Shown: positions 8,252 to 17,593 of the stretch, piece after piece
Position numbering within the stretch: position 1 is the first letter of the stretch
Layout of the letters: each line of letters opens with the position of its first letter
Source: DATFVA01 sp963832355
GTDB taxonomy: Bacteria > Bacteroidota > Ignavibacteria > Ignavibacteriales > Ignavibacteriaceae
NCBI GenBank assembly: GCA_963832355.1
Contig: CAWHTX010000008.1
Coordinates: 124,001-188,000, forward strand
Length of the DNA: 64,000 nt
Reading direction: 5' to 3'
Made by a program: the position numbers and the translations under genes
The notes under the pieces: generated by a model
Told to the model about the DNA's origin: nothing
What the model saw: only the letters and a program-made list of their open reading frames with translations
Database searches by the model: none

Positions 8252-8983
8252 ATGGGAAAAGGCAGGGTATATATTGGAACTTCAGGATGGAATTATAAAC
8301 ACTGGAAGAATAACTTTTATCCTGAAGATCTGAAACAGAAAGAGTGGCTGGAGTTTTATTCTGAAAAATTAAAATCTGTGGAGATAAATAATTCTTTCTA
8401 TCATCTCCCGGATACCAAAACTTTAAAGACCTGGGAAAATGTAACGCCCGAAAACTTTACCTTTTCGGTTAAGGGGAGCCGGTATATAACTCATATGAAA
8501 AAGTTAAAAGCTCCGAAAACCAGCAGCAGTAAACTTTTCACCCGGATTAAGTACCTGAAGAATAAATTAGGTCCTGTCCTTTTTCAACTTCCTCCGGGGT
8601 GGGGATATAACAGGGAAAGATTTCAGAATTTTATAGAATCCATGCCTGATAAGTACAGGTATACTTACGAATTCAGGGAAAAGGAATGGTGGAATGATGA
8701 AGTCCTGGAATTACTGAAGGAACATAATGCTGCATTCTGCATCTATGAGCTGGCAGGAACTTTAACTCCAAAAGAGGTAACAGCTGATTTTGTATACGTT
8801 CGTTTACATGGTCCCGGCGGTAAATACCAGGGTAAATACAGTAAAAAGCAGTTATCCGGATGGGCAGGAACAGTATCGGCATGGCAGAATAATAATAAGG
8901 ATGTATACATCTATTTTGATAATGATGACAGCGGATATGCGGTAGAAAATGCTCAGGAATTACAACAAATGTTGTCATCTTGA
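8252..8983 (+). CDS. DUF72 (YecE-like) protein
   Basis: 243-residue protein of the DUF72/YecE family, a TIM-barrel-like fold of unknown enzymatic role. Family signatures visible: 'YIGTSGWNYKHWKNNFYP' at the N-terminus, 'VEINNSFYHLP', 'FTFSVKGSRYITHMKKL', 'LGPVLFQLPP', 'YVRLHGPGGKYQGKY' and 'YIYFDNDDSGYAVENA'. Length is typical. It begins 2 bp after the ABC ATPase gene, suggesting the same transcript, although no functional link between DUF72 and sugar uptake is established. Confidence in the family is high; function unknown. Confidence 0.93.
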   Translation: MGKGRVYIGTSGWNYKHWKNNFYPEDLKQKEWLEFYSEKLKSVEINNSFYHLPDTKTLKTWENVTPENFTFSVKGSRYITHMKKLKAPKTSSSKLFTRIKYLKNKLGPVLFQLPPGWGYNRERFQNFIESMPDKYRYTYEFREKEWWNDEVLELLKEHNAAFCIYELAGTLTPKEVTADFVYVRLHGPGGKYQGKYSKKQLSGWAGTVSAWQNNNKDVYIYFDNDDSGYAVENAQELQQMLSS

Positions 8984-9053
8984 TTTTGATCATAAAGATA
9001 AAATTTTATAATGGTTAAATATCATATTACAATCATCTACATATAAGGAGAAA

Positions 9054-10048
9054 ATGGAGACCTTAAAATCAGAAATACTAAACAAAGAAATTTCAAGAGT
9101 CGGTTTGGGAACCTGGGCAATTGGTGGTGCTATGTGGGGAGGCACTGATGAGACAGCAGTCGTTAGACACTATTCAATCCGCCCTGGAAAAAGGAATAAC
9201 ACTGATAGATACTGCACCGGCATACGGCTTTCGGAAAATCTGAAGAATTTATAGGTAAGGCCTTAAAAAATTACGGTGACAGAGAAAAAATAGTTGTGGC
9301 TACAAAAGCAGGATTGGAATGGGATGATAATGAAAATATCACGAGAAATTCAACGAAAGAAAGGTTATTCAAAGAGATAGACGATTCCCTTCGCCGCCTT
9401 CAATTAGATTACATTGATATTTACCAGATTCACTGGCCTGACACCAGTGTTTCCTTTGAAGAAACCGCAGAGACAATGAACACCCTGCTTGAAAAAGGGA
9501 AAATAAAATCAATCGGAGTTAGTAATTACTCTTCAGCTCAAATGGAGAAGTTCCGAAAATCAGCTCCGATACATTTTTGTCAGCCCCCTTATAACCTGTT
9601 CGAAAGAGAAGCAGAGGAAGACGTTTTTCCATATTGCAAGGAAAACGATATTAAGCTGATAACATACGGCTCGCTATGCAGAGGTTTGTTAACCGGTAAG
9701 ATGAAACCGGATACGGAGTTTAAAGGAGATGATCTTAGGAAAGATGATCCGAAATTTCAGCAGCCATTATACAATGCATACCTGGAGGCTGTTGATAAAG
9801 TAACTCAGTTTGCGGAAAGTAAATATGATAAGAAAATAATACACCTGGCCGTAAGATGGATACTGGATCAGGGTGCAGATATCGCATTGTGGGGTGCTCG
9901 GAAACCTGAACAACTGAATGGGGTAGATGAAATATCTGGCTGGACACTGAATCAGCAGGATATAATCATAATAAATAACCTGATAAATACTACTATTTCA
10001 GAGCCGGTTGGTCCTGAGTTTATGGCTCCGCCAGAAAGTGATAAATGA
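9054..10048 (+). CDS. aldo/keto reductase (two one-base frameshifts)
   Basis: NAD(P)H-dependent carbonyl reductase of the AKR superfamily, (beta/alpha)8 barrel. The N-terminal piece gives 'RVGLGTWAIGGAMWGG'. An extra base at about 9160-9165 shifts into 'DTIQSALEKGITLIDTAPAYG', and a second extra base, best placed as the C at 9232, restores 'GKSEEFIGKAL' and then an open frame to 10048. The catalytic tetrad is recognisable across frames: Asp and Tyr in DTAPAYG, Lys in 'VATKAG' and His in 'IHWPD'. The total interval is 3n+2 bases, as expected for two insertions, giving about 330 residues. AAGGAG precedes the ATG. As sequenced the gene is broken; two insertions in 75 bases make local sequencing trouble or true decay about equally plausible. 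Confidence 0.87.
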
Positions 10049-10109
10049 GAAAAATGCTGCCGGAGTAATACATCTCTGAAACGGTGAAAATTAAATAGGA
10101 GGAGTAAAG

Positions 10110-11685
10110 ATGGGCTTTAAGGAGATAGCTAAAAAAGATGACCTTAAAAACGGGGAAATGAAATCATATAAGTTAGACGATGAACATAATGTACTGCTGT
10201 GCAGAATAAATGATGAGTACTCTGCAGTCGGAGCATCGTGTACACATTACGGGGCTCCGCTTGAGGAAGGAGTGCTTGAAGGCGAAACCATTATCTGTCC
10301 CTGGCATCATGCCTGCTTTCATGCCAAAAACGGAAATCTGATTGAACCGCCCGCAATGGATGCCCTTCCGGTATTTGATCTAAAAATAGAGGGTGAAAAA
10401 ATAAGTATTAATATCCCCGACGAAATACCAGGTTCACGGACGCCGGAGATGGCAGTAAAGGATACCAGTGAGGATAACAGGACCTTTGTAATCCTTGGTG
10501 CGGGAGCATCGGCTTACTTTGCTGCTCAGTCAATGCGTGAAAATGGATTCAAAGGAAATATTATTATGGTAACAAAAGAGGGCAGGAAACCATATGACCG
10601 ACCCAATCTCAGCAAAGAATACCTTGCGGGAAGTGCTGAACCGGAATGGATGCCTCTTCGCCCCGATGATTTTTTTGATGAGTACGGAATTGAGATCAAA
10701 CAGACTGTTTCAATTAAAGGAGTCGATTTTCAAAAAAAGCAGGTGTCTCTTGATAATAATGAGAGTCTTAAATATGATAAATTATTGATCGCAACCGGTG
10801 GTATACCAAACAAACTTAATGTCAAAGGCTCTGATCTTAAAAACATCTTCTACCTCAGAAGTTTCGATGATGCGGATCAGATAATTGATGCTCTTAAAGA
10901 CTCTAAGAACGCGGCAGTTATAGGTGCTGGCTTTATAGCTATGGAAGCAGCTCATAGTCTTATGGAAAGAAAAATTAATGTTACTGTTATAGCACCGAAT
11001 GAAGTTCCTTTTGAGAGAAATTTTGGAAAGGAAATCGGACAGCTCTTCCGAAAGGAACATGAAAAAAACGGAGTTAACTTCAAATTACAATCAAAGATAA
11101 AAGAATTCAGAGGAACAGATAAAGTTGAATCAGTTTTACTCGAGTCGGGAGAAGAAATAAAAACTGACATAGTCATTATAGGAATAGGGGTAAAACCGGC
11201 GACAGGTTTTCTGGATGACTCTCAGCTCCTGCATGATAAAAGTCTTAAAACCGATGCTTTCCTGCGTGTAAATGAAAATGTATATGCTTCGGGTGATATT
11301 GCATCCTTTCCCGATTTTCGGACGGGAAACCATATTCGGATTGAACACTGGCGTCTTGCCCAGCAGCTTGGCCGGACAGCGGGAGCTAATATGGCAGGCA
11401 GGCAGAATAAGTTCACTGGGGTACCATTTTTCTGGACTCAGCAGGCCGGATTGAATCTTACGATATGTGGGCTTTGTGAAAGACTGGGATGAGATTTTGA
11501 TCGACGGTAATATTGCAGCCAAAAAATTTATAGCTTATTACATAAAAGATAATGCAGTGATGGCGGCCGCAGGTATAAACCGTGACAAAGAAATGGATGC
11601 TGTTCATCTTCTGATGAAAGAGCAAAAACTTCCTGAGGTTGAAGCGTTGAGAGATAATTCAGCGGATATCTTATCTTTAATTTAG
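10110..11685 (+). CDS. Rieske-type FAD-dependent oxidoreductase, AIF/ferredoxin reductase-like (frameshift near the C-terminus)
   Basis: Fusion of an N-terminal Rieske [2Fe-2S] domain and an FAD/NAD(P) reductase. The cluster ligands are Cys44-x-His46 and Cys63-x2-His66 ('SCTHYGAP', 'CPWHHACFH'). The reductase part has FAD motif 'VILGAGASAYFAAQSM', 'GRKPYDRPNLSKEYL', NAD motif 'AAVIGAGFIAMEAAHSL' and the second FAD motif 'VYASGDIASFPDF'. At base 11460 one extra base shifts the frame; removing it joins 'QQAGLNL' to 'RYVGFVKDWDE' and the C-terminal domain to 11685. The interval is 3n+1 bases and the restored product is about 524 residues, normal for this AIF-like family. A strong AGGAGG site precedes the start. 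The electron partner is unknown. Confidence 0.88.
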
Positions 11686-11840
11686 TTGCTTTTTAACACA
11701 TCAAATTAATCTGTTTAATTGCCGTAAGCAGCTGGCCTGTTCAGCTATCTGGACTCTTTTACCCTGTTGAGTATCTTTATGGTTGCGTTTTATTTTATTA
11801 TGCTGTATTGTACTTTAATGCAGTTAAACGACACCCTCTC

Positions 11841-12561
11841 ATGAATAAGTACGATGCGGCAATTATTGGTTCCGGTCCTAATGGTTTAGCGGCCGGAATT
11901 CTTTTATTAGAGGCAGGTCTGTCAGTAGTTATCCTTGAAGCTGATGATAAAATCGGAGGAGGAACAAGAACTTCCGAACTGACCTCTCCCGGATATTTGC
12001 ACGACGTATGCTCTGCTGTTCATCCACTTGGCGCAGGTTCACCTTTCTTCCAAAAATTACCTTTAAATAAATATGGCTTAAAGTGGATCTTTCCTCAAAA
12101 GTCTGTCGTCCATCCGTTTGAAGACGGCACGGCCGCATACATTTCTCCTTCCATAGATGAAACGGCTGAATCGGTAAAAGCAGACTCGGACACCTATAAG
12201 AAATTATTGTCACGTTCCTAAGGGGTCCCTTGAAGATATGACCGCCCGGATGGAGAACCAGATTGAAAGGTTTGCACCGGGCTTTCGTGATATAATCCTT
12301 GCCCGAAATAAAATGAATACGGGAGATCTGGAATCCTACAATGCGAATTATGTGGGAGGAGATATTAACGGAGGTGTGCAGGACTGGAAACAGCTTATCA
12401 GCAGGCCTGTTTTAAGCTTATCTCCGTATTCATTCCCTTTAAAAGGATATTATATTTGTTCTTCCTCAACGCCTCCCGGGGGAGGGGTCCACGGAATGTG
12501 CGGTTATAATGCGGCCAAAAAAATCCTTAGGGACTATAAAATACAATTGCCTGTTAAATAA
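11841..12561 (+). pseudogene. phytoene dehydrogenase-like FAD oxidoreductase with internal deletion
   Basis: The 5' part encodes the FAD-binding N-terminus 'YDAAIIGSGPNGLAAG' through 'DSDTYKKLL' (about 123 residues). At about 12208-12212 it jumps, in another frame, to the characteristic C-terminal part: 'HVPKGSLEDMTARMENQIE', 'APGFRDIILAR', 'YVGGDINGGVQDWKQL', 'SSSTPPGGGVHGMCG', ending at 12561. Intact NAD(P)/FAD carotenoid-desaturase-like proteins of this group run about 470-500 residues, so roughly 230-250 central residues are missing while both ends look well preserved. The start at 11841 is chosen because the Rossmann motif begins there; an in-frame ATG at 11808 has no family support. A clean deletion or an assembly join rather than gradual decay. 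Confidence 0.82.
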
Positions 12562-12656
12562 GTCACTCATTGATATTTTCACTTTGTAAATAAATTACTT
12601 TTCTTTTATTAAAGTATATATGCCCTACCGGGTAGAAAATATAATCGGAGGATAAT

Positions 12657-13826
12657 ATGGATACACTTAATAAAGAAGAGATTAAAAAACTGATTGAAAC
12701 CAGCGGGGAACCCTGCATTTCGATTTACATGCCGGCTCATGAACAATGGAATAATATGAATGAAGATAAGATCAGGTTTAAAAATCAGCTGCAGGAGATA
12801 GAAAAATTACTGGAAGGAAATAATTTGCGTAAAAGAACAATTGACGCGCTTCTTAAATCACCCAGAGATCTTCTGGATGATAACGAATTCTGGAATTATC
12901 AAAGCAGGGGACTTGCAGTTTTTATTTCTCCCGATAGTTTTTATACTTACGTGCTCCCCATTGAAGTAGAAGAAAAACATTTTGTATCGGATCACTTTTA
13001 TATAAAGCCACTAATACCGGCTTTGAGCGGAGATGAGCGTTACTTTCTCCTCTCGCTCGACCTGGATGGTATAAAACTATACGAAGGCGGAATGTTTACC
13101 CTGAACGAGATAAACCTGCCTGGTGAAACCCCTGTGACCTTAAAACAGGCAATGCGCTGGGATGATCCGGAAAGGTCTGTGCAGTTTCATACGGGAACAC
13201 AGACACAGGCTTCAGGACAAAATCGTTCAGCAATATTTCACGGACACGGTTCCGGCGGAATGGATGAAACTGTTTATAAACAAAAAATCCTGGAGTTTTT
13301 CAGAATGGCCGATAAGGGAATCTACAGTGTTATCGGGAATGAAAATATTCCTCTTATTCTTGCAGGTGTGGAGTATCTTATTCCTATTTTCAGAAAAGCA
13401 GCTTCCTATCCAAATATTTTTGAAAAAGGACTGGATATTGATACCGAGACTCTCAATAAAACAGAACTGCATAAGAAAGCCTGGGAGGTAATAGAGCCAT
13501 ATTTCAAAAGAGACCAGGAAAAGGCCTTTAATAAATATGAAGACCTGGTGAATAACCATAAAGCTTCCGATGATTTGAAAGAAATTGTAAAAGCAGCCCA
13601 TGCTAAAAGAATAGAATCCTTATTTATAAATATTGATGAAAACAAATGGGGAGAATTTAATCCCGAAAAAAACGAGGTTATACTCGCAAGCAATAGCAGC
13701 AAGGGAAGCAGAGATCTCCTCGATTTGGCTGCCGCCTATACCCTGTTGAACAGCGGGAAGATATATGCCCTGCATACGGACCAGATGCCTGCTGAAAATC
13801 CGGCTGCTGCTGTATTCAGATATTAG
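12657..13826 (+). CDS. baeRF-like protein (bacterial archaeo-eukaryotic release factor family)
   Basis: 389-residue cytoplasmic protein that resembles the bacterial aeRF1-like (baeRF) families. Supporting features: an N-terminal domain with 'PCISIYMPAH', 'SRGLAVFISPD', a central strand-rich 'YFLLSLDLDGIKLYEGG', a Gly/His loop 'FHGHGSGG' where eRF1 carries its GGQ loop, and 'IPLILAGVEYLIPIFRKA' with a C-terminal 'ALHTDQMP' region. In eRF1 the GGQ loop triggers peptide release; here GGQ is absent and the loop is HGHGSGG, so release activity is not implied. A good GGAGG precedes the ATG. Role proposed in the literature: ribosome rescue or interference; function here unknown. Confidence 0.75.
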   Translation: MDTLNKEEIKKLIETSGEPCISIYMPAHEQWNNMNEDKIRFKNQLQEIEKLLEGNNLRKRTIDALLKSPRDLLDDNEFWNYQSRGLAVFISPDSFYTYVLPIEVEEKHFVSDHFYIKPLIPALSGDERYFLLSLDLDGIKLYEGGMFTLNEINLPGETPVTLKQAMRWDDPERSVQFHTGTQTQASGQNRSAIFHGHGSGGMDETVYKQKILEFFRMADKGIYSVIGNENIPLILAGVEYLIPIFRKAASYPNIFEKGLDIDTETLNKTELHKKAWEVIEPYFKRDQEKAFNKYEDLVNNHKASDDLKEIVKAAHAKRIESLFINIDENKWGEFNPEKNEVILASNSSKGSRDLLDLAAAYTLLNSGKIYALHTDQMPAENPAAAVFRY

Positions 13827-13857
13827 CAAATTATGCTGCTTCCAATCTTCTTTTTTC

Positions 13858-13921
13858 GGTAACAAGAAGTTAAATTGGGATAACAATAAAAAATATTATT
13901 CCTAAGAAAATGTTTGTTACC
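13858..13921. promoter_or_regulatory. 8-bp inverted repeat upstream of the methyltransferase gene
   Basis: GGTAACAA at 13858-13865 and TTGTTACC at 13914-13921 form a perfect inverted pair, 48 bases apart, ending 17 bases before the methyltransferase ATG. The position suits an operator controlling the putative restriction-modification operon, though a widely spaced pair of this size can occur by chance. Confidence 0.3.
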
Positions 13922-13938
13922 AGGGGGCAGCATTAAAA

Positions 13939-14985
13939 ATGATAGCATTCGAATTAATTGATGATCTCCAGGAGTTATTAAAGAATAACAGGCTTGCTTC
14001 TGTTAAGAAGCAGGTGAGGCAGCTTATTTTGCTGGTTGACTCTTTCGAAAAAGAACTGGTTATACATTCAAATGGTGAAGTCGATAAAATCTCTAAAGGA
14101 TACCTGTTAAAGGAATTAGAACAGGTATATGATACCAGAACCATCGAAAGAACCCGATATTATATAAGGAGACTGATCAGAAGTCTTTCACAGCGGAAAG
14201 AAGGTAAAATAAATGATATTAACCTTAACCGCTGGAAGGAATATGAAGATCTTCTGACAGATTCCCTCTGGATACTTGATAAAAGAGATCGTACTGGTGC
14301 ACATAGTGCGGGTTACTGGGGTAACTTCATCCCTCAGATACCAAACCAGTTCCTGAGACGGTTTACAAAGAAAGGAGAATGGGTGCTCGATCCATTCCTG
14401 GGAAGCGGGACAACTTTGATTGAAAGCAGAAGACTTGGGCGGAACGGAATCGGGGTAGAGCTTCAGCCTGAAGTTGCCGCTCTTGCAAAGAAAACCCTTG
14501 CGAAGGAAAAAAATCCTTTTGATACTGTTACTGAAGTACTAAATGGCGACAGCAGTGCGATCAATTTTAAGAAGGAATTGAAAAGATTTAAGTGCGGTTC
14601 TGTTCAGTTTCTCCTTCTGCACCCTCCTTACTGGGATATTATCAGGTTCAGTGAAAAAAAGAACGATCTATCAAATGCAGGGTCGGTTGAAGAATTCCTT
14701 AAAATGTTCGGAAAGGTTATAGGCGCTGCGATGCCGGTACTTGATGCGGGAAGATATGCGGCAGTGGTTATCGGTGATAAATATTCTTCGGGAGAATGGA
14801 TTCCTTTAGGTTTTTATACTATGCAGGAAATGCTTAAGCAAGGATTTAAATTGAAATCTACTATCATTAAGAATTTTGACCAGACCACAGCTAAAAGGAA
14901 TCAGCAGGAACTATGGCGATACCGTGCTCTTGCCGGAGGATTTTATATTTTCAAGCATGAATATATTTTTCTCTTTCAGAAGTAG
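13939..14985 (+). CDS. DNA methyltransferase (N6/N4 amino-methyltransferase type)
   Basis: 348-residue AdoMet-dependent methyltransferase. A helical N-terminal region of about 110 residues is followed by a motif X-like 'GNFIPQIPNQFLRRF', motif I DPFLGSGTT at residues 151-159 (AdoMet binding), 'GIGVELQPE' (motif II acidic residue) and the catalytic motif IV HPPYWD at residues 228-233. The order X-I-IV and the PPY core indicate methylation of an exocyclic amino group (adenine N6 or cytosine N4). It starts after an AGGGGG-like site and is followed 26 bp later by a gene with a PD-(D/E)XK-like signature, which suggests a type II restriction-modification pair. An RNA target (TRM11-like) is the main alternative. 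Confidence 0.83.
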   Translation: MIAFELIDDLQELLKNNRLASVKKQVRQLILLVDSFEKELVIHSNGEVDKISKGYLLKELEQVYDTRTIERTRYYIRRLIRSLSQRKEGKINDINLNRWKEYEDLLTDSLWILDKRDRTGAHSAGYWGNFIPQIPNQFLRRFTKKGEWVLDPFLGSGTTLIESRRLGRNGIGVELQPEVAALAKKTLAKEKNPFDTVTEVLNGDSSAINFKKELKRFKCGSVQFLLLHPPYWDIIRFSEKKNDLSNAGSVEEFLKMFGKVIGAAMPVLDAGRYAAVVIGDKYSSGEWIPLGFYTMQEMLKQGFKLKSTIIKNFDQTTAKRNQQELWRYRALAGGFYIFKHEYIFLFQK

Positions 14986-15011
14986 AACTACCACCCGGTG
15001 GCGTATCAGTT

Positions 15012-15653
15012 ATGAATATTGAGCTTTCGCAAATAGAATCGGAATTAAAAAAAAGACTGGCATATCCTTACAAGTGGGGAAGAAAACAAAACGACCGTTA
15101 CGATAAACTGACAAATTTCGTATACCGGGAACCTGTGTTTGATAGGGTAGTTTCAGAAATCAAGAACAGGTTTGGAAAAGATCACGAACATGACAACATT
15201 TCGAACTATGCATTAAACAGGTGGTATAACTTCTGGTCAGCTTATGCCGTTGAAAAAATATTCTGTACAATGCCCGGGGTTGTACCCGCATTAGATGAAA
15301 AGGACCGCCTGGTAGATTTCACTATACAGGGAGCCAAATTCGATCATAAAACGTCAGTTTTTCCGAAAGGTTTCCCATACGGAATTAATGAGGCAATCAG
15401 CAGAACAGATGAGCTTATAAGGTGGCTTTACCGAAACCAGTCGCAGCAGCAGCGGAAACACCTCAAAAACAGACTCATTATTGTACTCTATTCTGAAGAC
15501 GGTAATCACTGGCAGCTTAAGGCGGAGCTCACCTGGCTTAAGTCCGTTATAGAAAGATACATGCTTGGATTTAATCCGGACTTTCTCCTCAAATTCTCTT
15601 TTGAACCGGGAGTGACTATAATCTCTGATGTTATCTGGGCAATTAAAAACTGA
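15012..15653 (+). CDS. putative restriction endonuclease (PD-(D/E)XK-like) paired with the upstream methyltransferase
   Basis: 213-residue protein that I do not recognise as a named family. It contains a stretch matching a PD-(D/E)XK nuclease core: 'VDFTIQGAKFDHKTS', with Asp102, then Asp111 and Lys113 as candidate D...D-x-K metal-binding and catalytic residues, each in a hydrophobic strand-like context. Further on 'RLIIVLYSEDGNHWQLKAEL' looks like the following core strand. It is basic, soluble and has no signal peptide. It lies 26 bp downstream of the DNA methyltransferase, and an imperfect hairpin CCACCCGGTGG sits in the gap. Position and motif together suggest the cognate restriction enzyme; this is inference, not recognition. 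Confidence 0.55.
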   Translation: MNIELSQIESELKKRLAYPYKWGRKQNDRYDKLTNFVYREPVFDRVVSEIKNRFGKDHEHDNISNYALNRWYNFWSAYAVEKIFCTMPGVVPALDEKDRLVDFTIQGAKFDHKTSVFPKGFPYGINEAISRTDELIRWLYRNQSQQQRKHLKNRLIIVLYSEDGNHWQLKAELTWLKSVIERYMLGFNPDFLLKFSFEPGVTIISDVIWAIKN

Positions 15654-15751
15654 CATATTTTTAAGTACCTCATTCAACCTTAAATTCTTATCATTCGGTT
15701 ACTTCAAATAAAATGTTATATTGGAGAATCCATTCTTAAACAGGAAATTAC

Positions 15752-17593
15752 TTGACTGAAAAATTCATAATCGGTTTATCAGCCATTGTTGTATCGGGCG
15801 TCCTAGCACAATGGATTGCCTGGAAATTCAGATTCCCTTCCATTCTTCTCCTTTTGATTTTTGGATTTATAGCCGGACCTGTTACGGGATTCATACACCC
15901 TGATTCGTTTTTCGGGGATCTGCTGTTTCCTTTCGTTTCCATCTCAGTAGCGATTATTCTGTTTGAAGGCGGATTGAATCTCAAATTTTCCGAGCTGAAA
16001 GTTGTGGGTTCGTTGATCAGGAACCTTATAACTATCGGGCTTCTGGTAACCTGGCTGATGACAATTCTCGGGGCTTATTATATTCTTCATTTTTCATTGT
16101 TGTTATCTTTCTTATACGGAGCAATCCTTGTTGTAACCGGACCGACTGTAATACTACCGATTTTAAGACATGTCAAGCCAAAAGGACAAATAAATTCGAT
16201 ACTTAAATGGGAGGGGATCATCAATGATCCTATCGGCGCATTAATGGCCATTCTTGTATTTGAAGCGGTATTTGCAAGCGGAGTTCAGGAAGCAACCCTG
16301 CAGGTTGGTTTCGCACTCTTAAAATCAGTAGTTATAAGCAGTTCAATAGGACTGCTTGGCGGCTATATGATTGCTTTTTTAATAAAAAAGGACCTCATCC
16401 CTGACTTCCTTCAGAATCCCGCCAGTCTTACCACTGTGGTGCTTATTTTCACGATCTCAAACCTGGTTCAGGAAGAGAGTGGTCTTTTTGCTGTAACGAT
16501 AATGGGAATTTATTTAGCTAACCAGAAAAAAATAAACGTCAAGCATATAATTGAATTTAAAGAGAATTTAAGGACTCTTCTTATATCTGTTCTTTTTATC
16601 GTGCTTGCGGCACGACTACGGCTGGATGAACTTGCCGGACTGGATGCCGGGAGCTTTATCTTTGTTGCTGTTTTGATATTAATAATAAGACCGGCCGCTG
16701 TTTTTATTTCTTCAATCGGCAAAAAATTCAGCTGGAAAGAGAAATTGTTTCTTTCGATGATGGCGCCCAGAGGAATTGTTGCAGCTGCGGTTGCTTCAGT
16801 ATTTTCAATTGAATTAATAAGTCTGGGCTTCAATGAAGGAGCACGACTTGTACCGGAAATGTTTCTTGTTATTGTAGCTACGATAACGGTATACGGATTA
16901 AGTGCTGCCCCCCTGGCAAAATGGCTGGGACTATCGAATCTTAATCCCCAGGGATGCCTGATACTGGGCGCTCACTCCTTTGCAAGGGAGATTGCCTCTG
17001 AACTAAAGGACAGCGGTTACAGGATGCTGCTGGTTGATACCAACAGGCATAATATAACAGAAGCAAGGATGGAAGGATTTGAAGCACACCAGGGAAGTGT
17101 GAACTCAAGCAGCTTTCTTGATGAAAATGATCTGAACGGAATAGGAAAACTACTGGCTCTTACACCGAATGCAGAAGTAAATTCACTGGCTGCTCTTCAT
17201 CTTTCAAGAATATTCGGAGGAAATAACGTCTTCCAGCTGACAGTAGAGGAGGATGAGGAAGAGCAGGGTAAAGCTGTTTCTGAAGATCTTCGGGGAAAGA
17301 TTCTGTTTGGGACAAATTATACATATTACTACCTTTTGCAGAGATTTAATCGTAATTCAAAGATAAAATCGACACCCATAACAGAAGAATACGATTACAA
17401 AAAATTTTTGGGTGAGAACGGAGGGAACGAGGTGATACCAATGTTTTTAATTACCAGAGAAAAAAATCTTATCGTTTATACCTCAGAAAACAAACCTGAA
17501 CCCAAACCCGGCCAGACATTGATAAGCCTTGTACCAAAAGATAGTCCCGTTGAAAAACGAAAAGAAGCCGAACTGCTGGAAAGGAAGGAATGA
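15752..17593 (+). CDS. CPA1-type Na+(K+)/H+ antiporter with C-terminal TrkA-N domain
   Basis: 613-residue cation/proton exchanger. About 12-13 hydrophobic segments occupy residues 5-400, including 'VAIILFEGGLNLKFSEL' and the antiporter core 'GPTVILPILRHVKPKG' and 'WEGIINDPIGALMAIL', where the ND pair is the cation/proton-binding Asp of CPA1 exchangers. From about residue 406 a nucleotide-binding TrkA-N (RCK) domain begins, 'CLILGAHSFAREIASEL', with 'RMLLVDTNRHNI', implying gating by NAD(H) or another nucleotide. The start is TTG at 15752. The stop overlaps the next gene by 4 bp (ATGA), so the two are translationally coupled. Confidence 0.92.
   Translation: MTEKFIIGLSAIVVSGVLAQWIAWKFRFPSILLLLIFGFIAGPVTGFIHPDSFFGDLLFPFVSISVAIILFEGGLNLKFSELKVVGSLIRNLITIGLLVTWLMTILGAYYILHFSLLLSFLYGAILVVTGPTVILPILRHVKPKGQINSILKWEGIINDPIGALMAILVFEAVFASGVQEATLQVGFALLKSVVISSSIGLLGGYMIAFLIKKDLIPDFLQNPASLTTVVLIFTISNLVQEESGLFAVTIMGIYLANQKKINVKHIIEFKENLRTLLISVLFIVLAARLRLDELAGLDAGSFIFVAVLILIIRPAAVFISSIGKKFSWKEKLFLSMMAPRGIVAAAVASVFSIELISLGFNEGARLVPEMFLVIVATITVYGLSAAPLAKWLGLSNLNPQGCLILGAHSFAREIASELKDSGYRMLLVDTNRHNITEARMEGFEAHQGSVNSSSFLDENDLNGIGKLLALTPNAEVNSLAALHLSRIFGGNNVFQLTVEEDEEEQGKAVSEDLRGKILFGTNYTYYYLLQRFNRNSKIKSTPITEEYDYKKFLGENGGNEVIPMFLITREKNLIVYTSENKPEPKPGQTLISLVPKDSPVEKRKEAELLERKE

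Noticed and set aside
9054..10048. Two separate small genes instead of a broken aldo/keto reductase
   Set aside because: Both pieces and the intermediate frame join to one continuous reductase with the full catalytic tetrad.
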